A stretch of 48,463 nucleotides of DNA from an uncultured Saprospiraceae bacterium (GTDB taxonomy: Bacteria; Bacteroidota; Bacteroidia; Chitinophagales; Saprospiraceae), in assembly GCA_937950315.1 (NCBI GenBank), contig CALFDU010000050.1, positions 1-48,463 of the forward strand, in the 5' to 3' direction. The first letter of the stretch is position 1, and the number at the start of each line of letters is the position of its first letter. Shown piece by piece: positions 17,008 to 25,507 of the stretch. A model generated the notes under the pieces. That model had not been told where the DNA came from. It ran no database searches and saw only the letters and a program-made list of their open reading frames with translations. Position numbers and translations under genes: made by a program.

Positions 17008-18153
17008 ATGGATTTTACACTTACAGAAGAACAGAAAGCAGTAAGAGACGCTGCGAGAGATTTTGCTCAACAGTCTTTATTACCAGGCGTTATCGAAAGA
17101 GATTCAAAGATGATATTTCCAACCGAACAGATAAAGGAAATGGCTCAACTTGGATTTTTAGGTATGATGGTAGATCCAGCTTATGGGGGCGGAGGCATGG
17201 ACACAATTAGTTATGCATTGGCAATGGAGGAGTTGTCAAAAATTGATAACTCATGCAGTGTGATTATGTCAGTCAACAACTCGCTTGTATGCTGGGGTAT
17301 AGAAAAATACGGAACAGAAGAACAGAAGCAGAAGTATTTAACCAAATTAAGTACAGGCGAAATTATTGGAGCATTTTGTCTAAGTGAACCGGAAGCAGGT
17401 AGTGATGCTACGAGTCAGAGAACAACAGCGATTGACCAGGGAGATCATTACATACTAAATGGAACAAAGAATTGGATTACGAACGGTGGATCAAGCAGTA
17501 TACATATTGTTATTGCACAATCTGACATTGAAAAAGGACATCGTGGAATCAATGCCTTTATCGTAGATACATCGTTGGACGGAGTGAATATTGGCGCGAA
17601 GGAAGATAAGTTGGGTATACGTTCATCAGATACTCATACCATTATGTATTCGGATGTCAAAGTTCCTAAAGAAAATAGAATAGGAGAAGATGGATTTGGA
17701 TTTAAGTTTGCGATGCAGGTATTGAGTGGAGGGAGAATAGGAATTGCAGCACAGGCATTGGGAATTGCTTCTGGAGCATATGAACTTGCGGTAAAGTACA
17801 GTTTGGAGAGAGAGGCATTTGGTAAGCCGATTGCTAAGCACCAGGCGATATCCTTTAAGCTGGCAGAAATGGCTACTGATATTGAAGCGGCGAGATTGAT
17901 GGTGCACAAAGCAGCGAAGTTAAAGGATGAAGGAAAAGATTTTACGACTGCAGCGGCGATGGCAAAATTAATGGCTTCAGATGTCGCCATGAAGCACACA
18001 GTAGAGGCAGTTCAGGTTCATGGAGGATATGGATTTGTAAAAGAATATCATGTTGAGCGATTGATGCGTGATGCGAAAATTACACAGATCTATGAAGGAA
18101 CTTCTGAGATACAAAAACTAGTAATCGCCAGAGATATATTAAAGACAAAATAG
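17008..18153 (+). CDS. Short/medium-chain acyl-CoA dehydrogenase
   Basis: 381 residues, canonical length. It oxidises acyl-CoA to trans-2-enoyl-CoA with FAD, passing electrons to ETF. FAD/substrate motifs: FCLSEPEAGSDA (about 125-136), WITNGG (about 153-158) and LSGGRIGIAAQALGIA (about 233-248). The catalytic base is Glu363 in IYEGTSEIQ. The sequence is closest in appearance to butyryl-CoA/short-chain dehydrogenases. It starts 12 nt after the MFS stop; the M50 protease gene begins one base after its own stop. No ETF gene is in the window. Confidence 0.95.
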   Translation: MDFTLTEEQKAVRDAARDFAQQSLLPGVIERDSKMIFPTEQIKEMAQLGFLGMMVDPAYGGGGMDTISYALAMEELSKIDNSCSVIMSVNNSLVCWGIEKYGTEEQKQKYLTKLSTGEIIGAFCLSEPEAGSDATSQRTTAIDQGDHYILNGTKNWITNGGSSSIHIVIAQSDIEKGHRGINAFIVDTSLDGVNIGAKEDKLGIRSSDTHTIMYSDVKVPKENRIGEDGFGFKFAMQVLSGGRIGIAAQALGIASGAYELAVKYSLEREAFGKPIAKHQAISFKLAEMATDIEAARLMVHKAAKLKDEGKDFTTAAAMAKLMASDVAMKHTVEAVQVHGGYGFVKEYHVERLMRDAKITQIYEGTSEIQKLVIARDILKTK

Positions 18154-18154
18154 C

Positions 18155-19252
18155 ATGGGGAAATCCTGGAGGATAGCCACCATATCCGGCATTCCAGTTC
18201 TATTGCATTGGACGCTCGGGTTGTTTGTTTTGTTTATAGTTTGGTTTGCATATCAAAGATCACTTGATCTCACCAATCTTGGCTATTTGGTAGGGTTTAT
18301 TATCTGTTTATTTATTTGTATTGTTCTCCACGAGTTTGGTCATTCTCTTACGGCCAAGCGATTTGGGGTAAAGACTAGAGATATCATACTTAGTCCGATC
18401 GGAGGGCTTGCAAGATTGGAAAGTATTCCTGATAATCCATATCAAGAATTAAAAATTACCATCAATGGTCCTTTGGTGAATTTGGCTATAGCTGGTATTC
18501 TTGCTATTGTGATCGGTTTCTTTGGATTAGGATTTGATCCAGGTTTTTCGGATGGGATAAAAATTCACAGCGGGAATTTTGTACAAAGTCTCATGTATAT
18601 GAATATCAGTGTATTCATCTTTAATTTGATTCCAGCATTTCCAATGGATGGGGGCAGGATTTTGAGGTCTTTGCTCAGTATTTCAATAGGAAGGAAACGT
18701 GCTACATTTTGGGCAAGTTTGATAGGGAAGTTGTTTGCTATTGTGTTTGTCTTGTTTGCTGTTTTAAAAGGGCATTTTACTCTAGCATTTATTGGTCCTT
18801 TTATTTATTTCATGGCAGGAGAAGAATACCAACAGGTCAAACTAAATGAGATCATGAAGAGTACTTCATTGGCTCAGATTATGTCGCGGGAATATATTAG
18901 ACTTAATGAATCAGACTCGGTTAATGAATTTTTGCAGTATGTAGATCAGACCGAGGTAAGAAATTTTCTTGTTCAAAATGATGAAGATCAAATCACGGGA
19001 AGCCTTCCTTCCATTTTTGTTGAAGAACTCAAAAAGAACTCAGAACTATATGTTCAAATTAAGGATATAGCAAGTCCTAAATTTAATTTTTTGGAAGAGG
19101 ATCGATCGATTGATGAGGCTTTCCGCTTGATGAAAGATGAAGGTCTTGCAATCATAGGCATAAAAAAAGACGGTCAAATCACTGGTGTGATAGACCGTCC
19201 TATTATATCTAGATTTATTCTTGAGCATTCAAGAACAAAATTCTTGTCTTAG
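18155..19252 (+). CDS. Site-2-type M50 membrane metalloprotease with C-terminal CBS-like region
   Basis: 365 residues. Membrane helices surround HEFGH (His59, Glu60, His63), the zinc motif, and NLIPAFPMDGGR (Asp about 168), the third ligand motif of site-2 proteases; both are intact. The C-terminal ~120 residues (about 240-360) resemble a CBS pair as in the SpoIVFB-type subgroup. Intramembrane proteases of this kind cleave transmembrane anti-sigma or signal proteins. The ATG at 18155 is one base after the acyl-CoA dehydrogenase stop. Its stop codon overlaps the stop of the convergent ompH gene by 4 nt. Confidence 0.92.
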   Translation: MGKSWRIATISGIPVLLHWTLGLFVLFIVWFAYQRSLDLTNLGYLVGFIICLFICIVLHEFGHSLTAKRFGVKTRDIILSPIGGLARLESIPDNPYQELKITINGPLVNLAIAGILAIVIGFFGLGFDPGFSDGIKIHSGNFVQSLMYMNISVFIFNLIPAFPMDGGRILRSLLSISIGRKRATFWASLIGKLFAIVFVLFAVLKGHFTLAFIGPFIYFMAGEEYQQVKLNEIMKSTSLAQIMSREYIRLNESDSVNEFLQYVDQTEVRNFLVQNDEDQITGSLPSIFVEELKKNSELYVQIKDIASPKFNFLEEDRSIDEAFRLMKDEGLAIIGIKKDGQITGVIDRPIISRFILEHSRTKFLS

Positions 19253-19761
19253 AGTCCCAATTTGGTTTTTACGATACTGCTGATATCATCGGCATCATCC
19301 GCAGTTAACAATCCACCAACGCTAGAATCAAAGATCATTGTATATCCATTGTCTGTTCCAATCTTTTGAATAGTAGATCTTACTTTATCCAAAATTGGTG
19401 CATACATTTCTTCTCTTTTCTGAGCGATTAGATTCTGTACTTCATATTCGTATTGTTGAATTTCTTGCTGCTCCAAAGTTAAATCACCTTCTTTTTGTTG
19501 TTGTTGAATAGCGGTAAGTGTTCCACTCTGAGCTTGTTCAATGTAAGCTTGGTAATTTGTCTCAAACGTCTTCACCATTGTTTCTCCTTTGGAGATCAAT
19601 TCCTGCTGATATGCAGCGATGGCTTCATCAGCTTGTGTGATCTCAGGAAGTTCTGAAAGTAGTTGAATAGAGTTTACGTATCCAAATTTTTGAGCACTAA
19701 GACTGTTGGCAGAAGCCAAGAACATTAAAATCAAGCTTAGTGTATAAATTGCATTTTTCAT
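19249..19761 (-). CDS. ompH: OmpH/Skp-family periplasmic chaperone
   Basis: 170 residues. Signal peptide about 1-23 (ANSLSAQ), then KFGYVNSIQLLSELPEI, the OmpH start, a coiled-coil region rich in Gln/Glu (about 65-125) and the closing GYTMIFDSS...LL motif. Skp-type proteins hold unfolded outer-membrane proteins in the periplasm for BamA. Its place downstream of bamA is standard in Bacteroidota. The 111-nt gap to bamA shows no terminator. The stop codon is embedded in the end of the M50 gene. Confidence 0.92.
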   Translation of the reverse strand: MKNAIYTLSLILMFLASANSLSAQKFGYVNSIQLLSELPEITQADEAIAAYQQELISKGETMVKTFETNYQAYIEQAQSGTLTAIQQQQKEGDLTLEQQEIQQYEYEVQNLIAQKREEMYAPILDKVRSTIQKIGTDNGYTMIFDSSVGGLLTADDADDISSIVKTKLGL

Positions 19762-19872
19762 TTTCTTGTTAGTTATAGTTTTCTTTTACAACGTTAAGTT
19801 GAGATTGATTTTTTTAAAATTGGTTTTGTTTAACCTAAGTTTATTCAGAGGTTAAAATTAGTTAAATGATGA

Positions 19873-22503
19873 TTAATCTGGTTCAAATCCAATGATAATT
19901 TGGAACTCCCCGTAATTTCTTGTTCCACCAAGCGTATCTTTATCAAATCCCCATCCATAATCAAATCCAAGTAATCCGAACATTGGAAGGAATACTCTTA
20001 ATCCACCTCCGACAGATCTTTTCAGATCAAAAGGGTTGTAGTTTTTGAATCCAACAAATGAATTTCCTCCTTCTACGAATACCAAACCATATATGGTTGA
20101 ACTTGGATTCAAGGATACTGGGTATCTCAACTCCATCGCAAATTTATTAAAGACGGTAGCACCACCTCTTTGGTTGATTGGGAAATCTGTTGTTTCATCA
20201 TAACCTCTTAGCTTGATGATATCTTTTCCAGTAATACCTACTTGTTGGTTGTTAAGTCCATCACCTCCAAGTTCGAAACGCTCGAAAGGTGAGAATCCAA
20301 CATTTTCATCATAAAAACCTAAGATACCTACTTTGGCATTGGTTGCAAAAACCAGTTTGTCCCATATATTGAAATACCATTCAGCGTCGAATCTCCACTT
20401 GTGGTATTCTAATAATTTAAATCTTTTGGCTGCTATTGCTTGGTTTTCTAGACTTTCTAAATCTGTTTGCGTAAATTCATATCCACTACCTGCTTCAGCT
20501 TGAGCTCTTCCAATCACTTCTTCAAGTTCTCCAGGATCCAGTTCACTTTTCACCAAACCAAAAACAGAATAAGGAAGTGTCAACTGTCCAGTTAAAGAAA
20601 CTTTTGATCCTTTTCTAGGATAAAGAGGTTCAGAAATTGAACTTCTCTGAATTACTTGACGTAAACTGATGTTCCAAAAAACACCTGAGTTTACGGGAAC
20701 CAGATCATTATTGATCTCTGCATTAAAGTTACTAATATTGGCACTGTATTCATCCAGTGCAATTCTCTCGACAGTAAAAGTAGAACTAGAAGAAAAGAAA
20801 TCATCAGGCCATTTTAGTTGTGAACCAAGACCTACGAAACCTCTCCAAATATCCAGTGTACCTTCACCCAATTGGCTATAGTTAAATCCAGAATATACGG
20901 CTCCGATTGTAAAAGAGTTAGGTTTTTTACCTCCCAACCAAGGCTCGGTAAATGAAGCATTGATTGATCTGAACAAAAGACCATTTGATTGAGCTCTTAA
21001 AGAAAGACGTTGTCCATCTCCTTGAGGAAGTGGGGACCAAGTTGATCTATCTCCAAAGTTTTTCATGGAGAAGTTATTGAAGGTCATCCCTAAGGTTCCA
21101 ATCAATCTACTGAATCCACCATAACCTGCGGAAAGTTCTAATTGATCAGAAGGTTTTTCTTCTAAGTTGTATTCAATATCAACAGTACCCCTTTCTGCAT
21201 TTACTTTAGGTTGAATATCCATTGTTTCAGGATTGAAGTAACCTAAATTGGATAGTTCTCTTTGTGAACGAATGATATCAGATCTACTGAACTTTTCACC
21301 AGGTTTGGTTCTAACAGACCTTCTGATTACATGTTCGTGGGTTCTGTCATTTCCGTTGATAATCACATCTTCTATGGTTGCTTGAGGTCCTTCGTAGATA
21401 GACATTCTCATGTCGATAGATCTATCAGGGTGGACTGCAGTTTCAACAGGTTGGATGTCAAAAAACAAATATCCATCATCTAGGTATAGAGAGGAAACAT
21501 CTCTTCCATCGAGGCTGAATCTTAATCTTTTTTCTAATAATTCAGGATTAAATATTTCTCCTTTTTGTATTCCAAGAATTGTAGTTAATTGATCTTCTGT
21601 ATAGATAGTATTTCCTCTCCAATCAATATTTCCGAAAGTATATTGTTCTCCTTCATCTATTGTCAGTGCGATCATTAGTTCACCATCCAGGTTGGTATAC
21701 ATTGTGTCTTTGGTGAATTTAGCATCTCTGTATCCTAAAGTTTTATAGTGTTGGATTACTGTATTTTTATCTTCCTTCCATTCACTTTTTACAAATCGAG
21801 ATTTTTTAAGAATTGTATTTTTCTTTTTGATGTTTTTCATCTTTCTTCTCAACTTGGTATCTGTAACATACTTGTTTTCGAAGAAGTCGATTCGTGCAAT
21901 TTTTAATTTTTCTTTTTTCTCAATTTCAAATAAGAGTTTGATTCCATTCTCAGCAGTTTCATCTTTTTCTTCGATGATATTTACATCTGTTTCAAGGAAT
22001 CCTTTTTCGACAAAATATTCTGTGATTTTGTTGGAGGCTAAATCTTTCATGTCTTCGGTTACGATAGAGCCTTTGGTAATTACATCTTCTAGGGCTTCGT
22101 TAAGGTCGTCATGGTAGATTTTTTTGGTTCCTCTGAAAGTATACCTGCTAAGCGTTGGTCTTTCTTTTATGAAGATTTCTAGGTAAATGATGTTTCCATC
22201 TTCCCTATTTGTCTCATAGATCTGAACGTCTTCAAAAAGTCTTAATTTCCAAAGTGCTTTTATGGCGTTAGGAATATCGTCTCCTGGAATTTCAATGGTT
22301 TCACCTTCACGCAAACCTGTAATAGATTTTATGGCGTTTCGGTCTCTATTTTCTGCTCCAACGATATCTACACCTGCGATGGTGTATTTACCTGGATCGC
22401 TGTAATCAAAAACGGTGGTTTTATCATCTTGAGCGGTAAGAAAAAAACTTTGCACTAGGAGTGTGCAAAGAAGTACTGCAGCTTTAATATTATGTCCCTT
22501 CAT
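19873..22503 (-). CDS. bamA: Outer membrane protein assembly factor BamA
   Basis: 876 residues. Signal peptide about 1-25 (FFLTAQ); five POTRA domains (about 38-460, e.g. YTIAGVDIVGAENRD, ARIDFFENKYVTDTKLR, YTFGNIDWRGNTIYTEDQL, ATIEDVIINGNDRTHEHVIRR); a 16-strand barrel about 470-876 with the lid-loop region containing ITGKDIIKLRGYDE (the VRGF/Y-type motif) and GLRVFLPMFGLLGFDYGWGFD near the C-terminus. BamA folds and inserts outer-membrane barrels. Middle gene of uppS-bamA-ompH, with 119-nt and 111-nt gaps. The final residues FEPD extend two residues past the usual terminal aromatic strand. Confidence 0.96.
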   Translation of the reverse strand: MKGHNIKAAVLLCTLLVQSFFLTAQDDKTTVFDYSDPGKYTIAGVDIVGAENRDRNAIKSITGLREGETIEIPGDDIPNAIKALWKLRLFEDVQIYETNREDGNIIYLEIFIKERPTLSRYTFRGTKKIYHDDLNEALEDVITKGSIVTEDMKDLASNKITEYFVEKGFLETDVNIIEEKDETAENGIKLLFEIEKKEKLKIARIDFFENKYVTDTKLRRKMKNIKKKNTILKKSRFVKSEWKEDKNTVIQHYKTLGYRDAKFTKDTMYTNLDGELMIALTIDEGEQYTFGNIDWRGNTIYTEDQLTTILGIQKGEIFNPELLEKRLRFSLDGRDVSSLYLDDGYLFFDIQPVETAVHPDRSIDMRMSIYEGPQATIEDVIINGNDRTHEHVIRRSVRTKPGEKFSRSDIIRSQRELSNLGYFNPETMDIQPKVNAERGTVDIEYNLEEKPSDQLELSAGYGGFSRLIGTLGMTFNNFSMKNFGDRSTWSPLPQGDGQRLSLRAQSNGLLFRSINASFTEPWLGGKKPNSFTIGAVYSGFNYSQLGEGTLDIWRGFVGLGSQLKWPDDFFSSSSTFTVERIALDEYSANISNFNAEINNDLVPVNSGVFWNISLRQVIQRSSISEPLYPRKGSKVSLTGQLTLPYSVFGLVKSELDPGELEEVIGRAQAEAGSGYEFTQTDLESLENQAIAAKRFKLLEYHKWRFDAEWYFNIWDKLVFATNAKVGILGFYDENVGFSPFERFELGGDGLNNQQVGITGKDIIKLRGYDETTDFPINQRGGATVFNKFAMELRYPVSLNPSSTIYGLVFVEGGNSFVGFKNYNPFDLKRSVGGGLRVFLPMFGLLGFDYGWGFDKDTLGGTRNYGEFQIIIGFEPD

Positions 22504-22622
22504 TATCTTTAGAATTGGAAAGCAAATGTCCGATTAATATATGACTTATACACAGATTGCAGCTAGTAAAACTGAGGGAAAGGTCTTTTTATTTGCTTGG
22601 TATTCAGTGTTTTAACAATATT

Positions 22623-23381
22623 TTAAGTCTTCTCCGAGACCTGTTCACTGGTTTTGCCATATCTTCTCTCTCTATTCTGGAAATTGAGGATGGCGGTATA
22701 AAGATCTGGCTTTCTAAAATCAGGCCATAAAACATCAGTAAAATACAATTCTGCATAAGCCAATTGCCATAACAGGTAATTGGAAATCCTTAATTCTCCG
22801 CTTGTCCGAATCATGAGTTCGGGATCGGGAATATTGTGGGTGGCAAGGTGGTTTTGGATGATGTCAGCATTGATGTCTTTGGGTTCAATTTCCCCAATTT
22901 TTACTTTTTCTGCTATTTTTTGCATGGTTTGGGTCAATTCCCACCGAGAACTATAGTTCAAAGCCAATGTAAGGGTCATTCTTCCATTGTTTTTGGTGTC
23001 ATCAATGCCTTTGATTAGTGCGTTGTAGGTCTTTTTAGGGAGTTTTTCTAGATTTCCTATCGCGTTCAACTTGATGTTGTTGTCTTGCAAGGTTTTCATT
23101 TCCTTACCAATGGTATCAACAAGAAGGGTCATGAGTGCATTTACTTCAAATTTGGGTCTAGCCCAATTTTCGGTAGAAAAGGCATACAAGGTTAAATATT
23201 CGACACCTAATTCTGCGCATCCTTCTGTGATTTCTCGTACAGACTTGACACCACTTTTATGACCAAACACCCTCATATGGCCTTGAGATTTGGCCCATCT
23301 TCCATTACCATCCATGATGGTTGCAATATGCTTTGGAAGCTTATTGAGGTCTATTTTATTTTTTAAAAGGTCGTCTGACAT
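22623..23381 (-). CDS. uppS: Undecaprenyl diphosphate synthase (cis-prenyltransferase)
   Basis: 252 residues. It makes the C55 lipid carrier for peptidoglycan and polysaccharide synthesis. Signature IATIMDGNGRWAK contains the catalytic Asp24; FSTENWARP and the C-terminal RTSGELRISNYLLWQLAYAE (RxSGExRxSNFLLWQ type) are present, followed by the ELYFTDVLWPDF motif. ATG at 23381 gives the expected short N-terminal extension. It is first in the uppS-bamA-ompH order. Confidence 0.97.
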   Translation of the reverse strand: MSDDLLKNKIDLNKLPKHIATIMDGNGRWAKSQGHMRVFGHKSGVKSVREITEGCAELGVEYLTLYAFSTENWARPKFEVNALMTLLVDTIGKEMKTLQDNNIKLNAIGNLEKLPKKTYNALIKGIDDTKNNGRMTLTLALNYSSRWELTQTMQKIAEKVKIGEIEPKDINADIIQNHLATHNIPDPELMIRTSGELRISNYLLWQLAYAELYFTDVLWPDFRKPDLYTAILNFQNRERRYGKTSEQVSEKT

Positions 23382-23500
23382 GTTTTACAAAAGTATAAAA
23401 TATAAGATTGTATAGCGGATATTGGCTTGGAATAGTATTTATCAAAAGCTATTCTTGCAAAAATCTTTGTACAACTACGGCCATACATAGTATAATAGAA

Positions 23501-23508
23501 TAGATTTG
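23501..23508 (+). promoter_or_regulatory. Candidate -7 box for the lipoprotein-wecA-crcB cluster
   Basis: TAGATTTG matches TAnnTTTG exactly and lies 40 nt before the ATG at 23548. The -33 region lacks a well-spaced TTG (the nearest leaves about 31 nt). Confidence 0.35.
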
Positions 23509-23547
23509 CGTTATGTTTCTATATCTTAAAGTTCAACAATAATTATT

Positions 23548-24075
23548 ATGAGAATACTAGCCATGTTGTTTTTATGTAGTTGCTTTCTTGTTTCCTGCAC
23601 TGAGGATCTTTGTGGGGACAAAGAAAGGTTTATGAAAAATTTTGAACAGCTTGTAGATGAAACTAGGGATGCTTCTTCAGATTACAAGGAAGCGGATTGG
23701 GCAAAAGTGGAAGAGCGGTTTCAGAAATTGACCAAAGATTGTTACCAAGCGCACAAAGATGAAATGACCTCGAGAGAAAAGCGAACTTTCTGGAAGGATG
23801 CGGTTAAGTTGATGATTGTGAAGGGGACTGAAAACTTTGATTTACAAATCAAAGATAAAGACATAGACATTGATTTAGGCTCTGATGAAGATCTTGAATA
23901 TATTAAAACGGAGTTGGAAGAAGTATTTGAAGGGACGGGAGAGGAAATTAAGGAGATCATGGAAGATTTCTTGGATAATGAAGCTCCAAAATTGATAGAT
24001 AAGGCTATGGAGGGATTGGGAAAATTTGCTGACGAATTAAAAGAAGCTCTTGAGGAGCGAGAAGAAATTAAGTAG
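23548..24075 (+). CDS. Small lipoprotein of unknown function, helical
   Basis: 175 residues. Signal segment and lipobox LVSC (Cys17) followed by TED, an acidic start that fits the Bacteroidota surface-lipoprotein export pattern. The mature part is predicted all-helical and strongly acidic at the end (DNEAPKLIDKAMEGLGKFADELKEALEE). I recall similar Bacteroidota lipoproteins under a DUF name but cannot assign it safely. Its TAG stop shares a base with the GTG start of the next gene (TAGTG), implying translational coupling. Confidence 0.8.
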   Translation: MRILAMLFLCSCFLVSCTEDLCGDKERFMKNFEQLVDETRDASSDYKEADWAKVEERFQKLTKDCYQAHKDEMTSREKRTFWKDAVKLMIVKGTENFDLQIKDKDIDIDLGSDEDLEYIKTELEEVFEGTGEEIKEIMEDFLDNEAPKLIDKAMEGLGKFADELKEALEEREEIK

Positions 24076-25130
24076 TGTACGACATCATTCTCGCATTTAT
24101 TACGGCTTTTGGATTGACCTATGTGGCCATACCTTCGATTATTTCTATCGCCAGAAAGAAAAATTTGGTAGATGAACCGGGGGAAAGAAGAGCGCATCAT
24201 GTTAGCACTCCATCATTAGGAGGTATTGCTATTTTTGCAGGTGTTATTTTTTCTATAATACTTTGGACACCTTTCAATTATTTTGCGGATCTGCAGTATA
24301 TACTTTGTTCATTTATCATCATATTTTTGATAGGCGCCAAGGATGACATAGATCCTATTTCCCCGCGGATAAAGTTTTTGGCTCAGGTTTTTGCAGCATT
24401 TATTTTGGTGTTTACTGCTAAGATTAAAATCACAAGTTTCTATGGGATTTTTGGGATAGAAGAATTACCCATGATATGGAGTTATTTGTTTTCAATACTT
24501 ACGATTATCGTGATCATTAATGCGTTTAATTTGATAGATGGTATTAATGGATTGTCTGGAAGTTTGGGTGCATTGATTTGTTGTACGTTTGGTACTTGGT
24601 TTCTAATGATAGATGTCGTTGAATTGGCCATTGTTGCTTTTGCGACGGCAGGTGCTATCATTGCCTTTCTATATTACAATGTTACGCCGGCTAAAATATT
24701 TATGGGAGATACAGGGTCTTTGTTGTTGGGATTGGTATGCTCGATATTGGCGATTGAATTTATAGAGCAAAATAGAATTTTAGAGAACTCGGCTTATATA
24801 GTAAAGTCGGCGCCAAGTGTGGCCATTGGTATTTTGATATTACCATTATTTGATACTTTGAGGGTTTTTGTATTGAGAATAATGAAAGGCAGGTCTCCAT
24901 TTTCTCCGGATAAAAATCACATACACCATTTGTTATTGAATACTGGCTTGAATCACATGCAATCGACTGGTGTATTGGTGTTTGTCAATGTATTTTTCAT
25001 TATGGTCTCGTTGTATTTTCAATATCTGGGAACAGAATGGTTGTTGTTTATATTAACAACTTTGGCCTTACTACTTACACTGATACTATTGATGTTTAAC
25101 ATGAAAAAGGGAGTTCCCTCCAAAGCTTAG
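24075..25130 (+). CDS. WecA/TagO-type undecaprenyl-phosphate glycosyl-1-phosphate transferase
   Basis: 351 residues with about 10-11 membrane helices. MraY/WecA superfamily motifs are complete: the DD pair Asp90-Asp91 in GAKDDIDP, NAFNLIDGINGL (about residues 153-164), MGDTGSLLLG, and the His-rich loop DKNHIHHLLL, whose HIHH form marks WecA/TagO rather than MraY. It moves HexNAc-1-phosphate from a UDP-sugar to undecaprenyl phosphate to start a surface polysaccharide. GTG start at 24075 overlaps the previous stop by one base. uppS, which makes its lipid acceptor, is divergent next door. Confidence 0.93.
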   Translation: MYDIILAFITAFGLTYVAIPSIISIARKKNLVDEPGERRAHHVSTPSLGGIAIFAGVIFSIILWTPFNYFADLQYILCSFIIIFLIGAKDDIDPISPRIKFLAQVFAAFILVFTAKIKITSFYGIFGIEELPMIWSYLFSILTIIVIINAFNLIDGINGLSGSLGALICCTFGTWFLMIDVVELAIVAFATAGAIIAFLYYNVTPAKIFMGDTGSLLLGLVCSILAIEFIEQNRILENSAYIVKSAPSVAIGILILPLFDTLRVFVLRIMKGRSPFSPDKNHIHHLLLNTGLNHMQSTGVLVFVNVFFIMVSLYFQYLGTEWLLFILTTLALLLTLILLMFNMKKGVPSKA

Positions 25131-25132
25131 GA

Positions 25133-25507
25133 ATGAATATAATTGGATTTTTTTATGTGTTTTTTGGAGGAGGGATGGGAGCGTTGTGTAGGTATGGAAT
25201 TACACTCGCATCGGTAAAACCATCGAATGGATTTCCTGTGAGTACTTTTATTGCCAATGTGCTAAGTAGTATAGTACTCGGATTTTTTATGTCTTTTCTC
25301 ATGGACTCAGCACCTTCTGGACGTATGCGATTGATGTGGATGACTGGATTCTGTGGTGGCTTCAGTACTTTTTCTACTTTCAGTGCGGAAAATTTTGAAT
25401 TGATACAGCAAGGCCAATATGGAATGGCTTTTTTCTATATGGCTTTGAGTTTTGTTGTTTGTATTCTTTGTATTTTTCTTGGGTGGAAACTGGGAAATAT
25501 GGTTTAA
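25133..25507 (+). CDS. crcB: CrcB/Fluc fluoride channel
   Basis: 124 residues, four membrane helices. GGGMGALCRYGI (about 13-24), TFIANVLSSIVLGFF and GFCGGFSTFSTFSAE (about 74-88) are the Fluc signatures, including the Asn and the Phe box lining the pore. Exports F- as an antiparallel dimer. It starts 2 nt after the wecA-like stop; no separate fluoride riboswitch is seen. Its stop overlaps the stop of the convergent S41 protease gene by 4 nt. Confidence 0.96.
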   Translation: MNIIGFFYVFFGGGMGALCRYGITLASVKPSNGFPVSTFIANVLSSIVLGFFMSFLMDSAPSGRMRLMWMTGFCGGFSTFSTFSAENFELIQQGQYGMAFFYMALSFVVCILCIFLGWKLGNMV

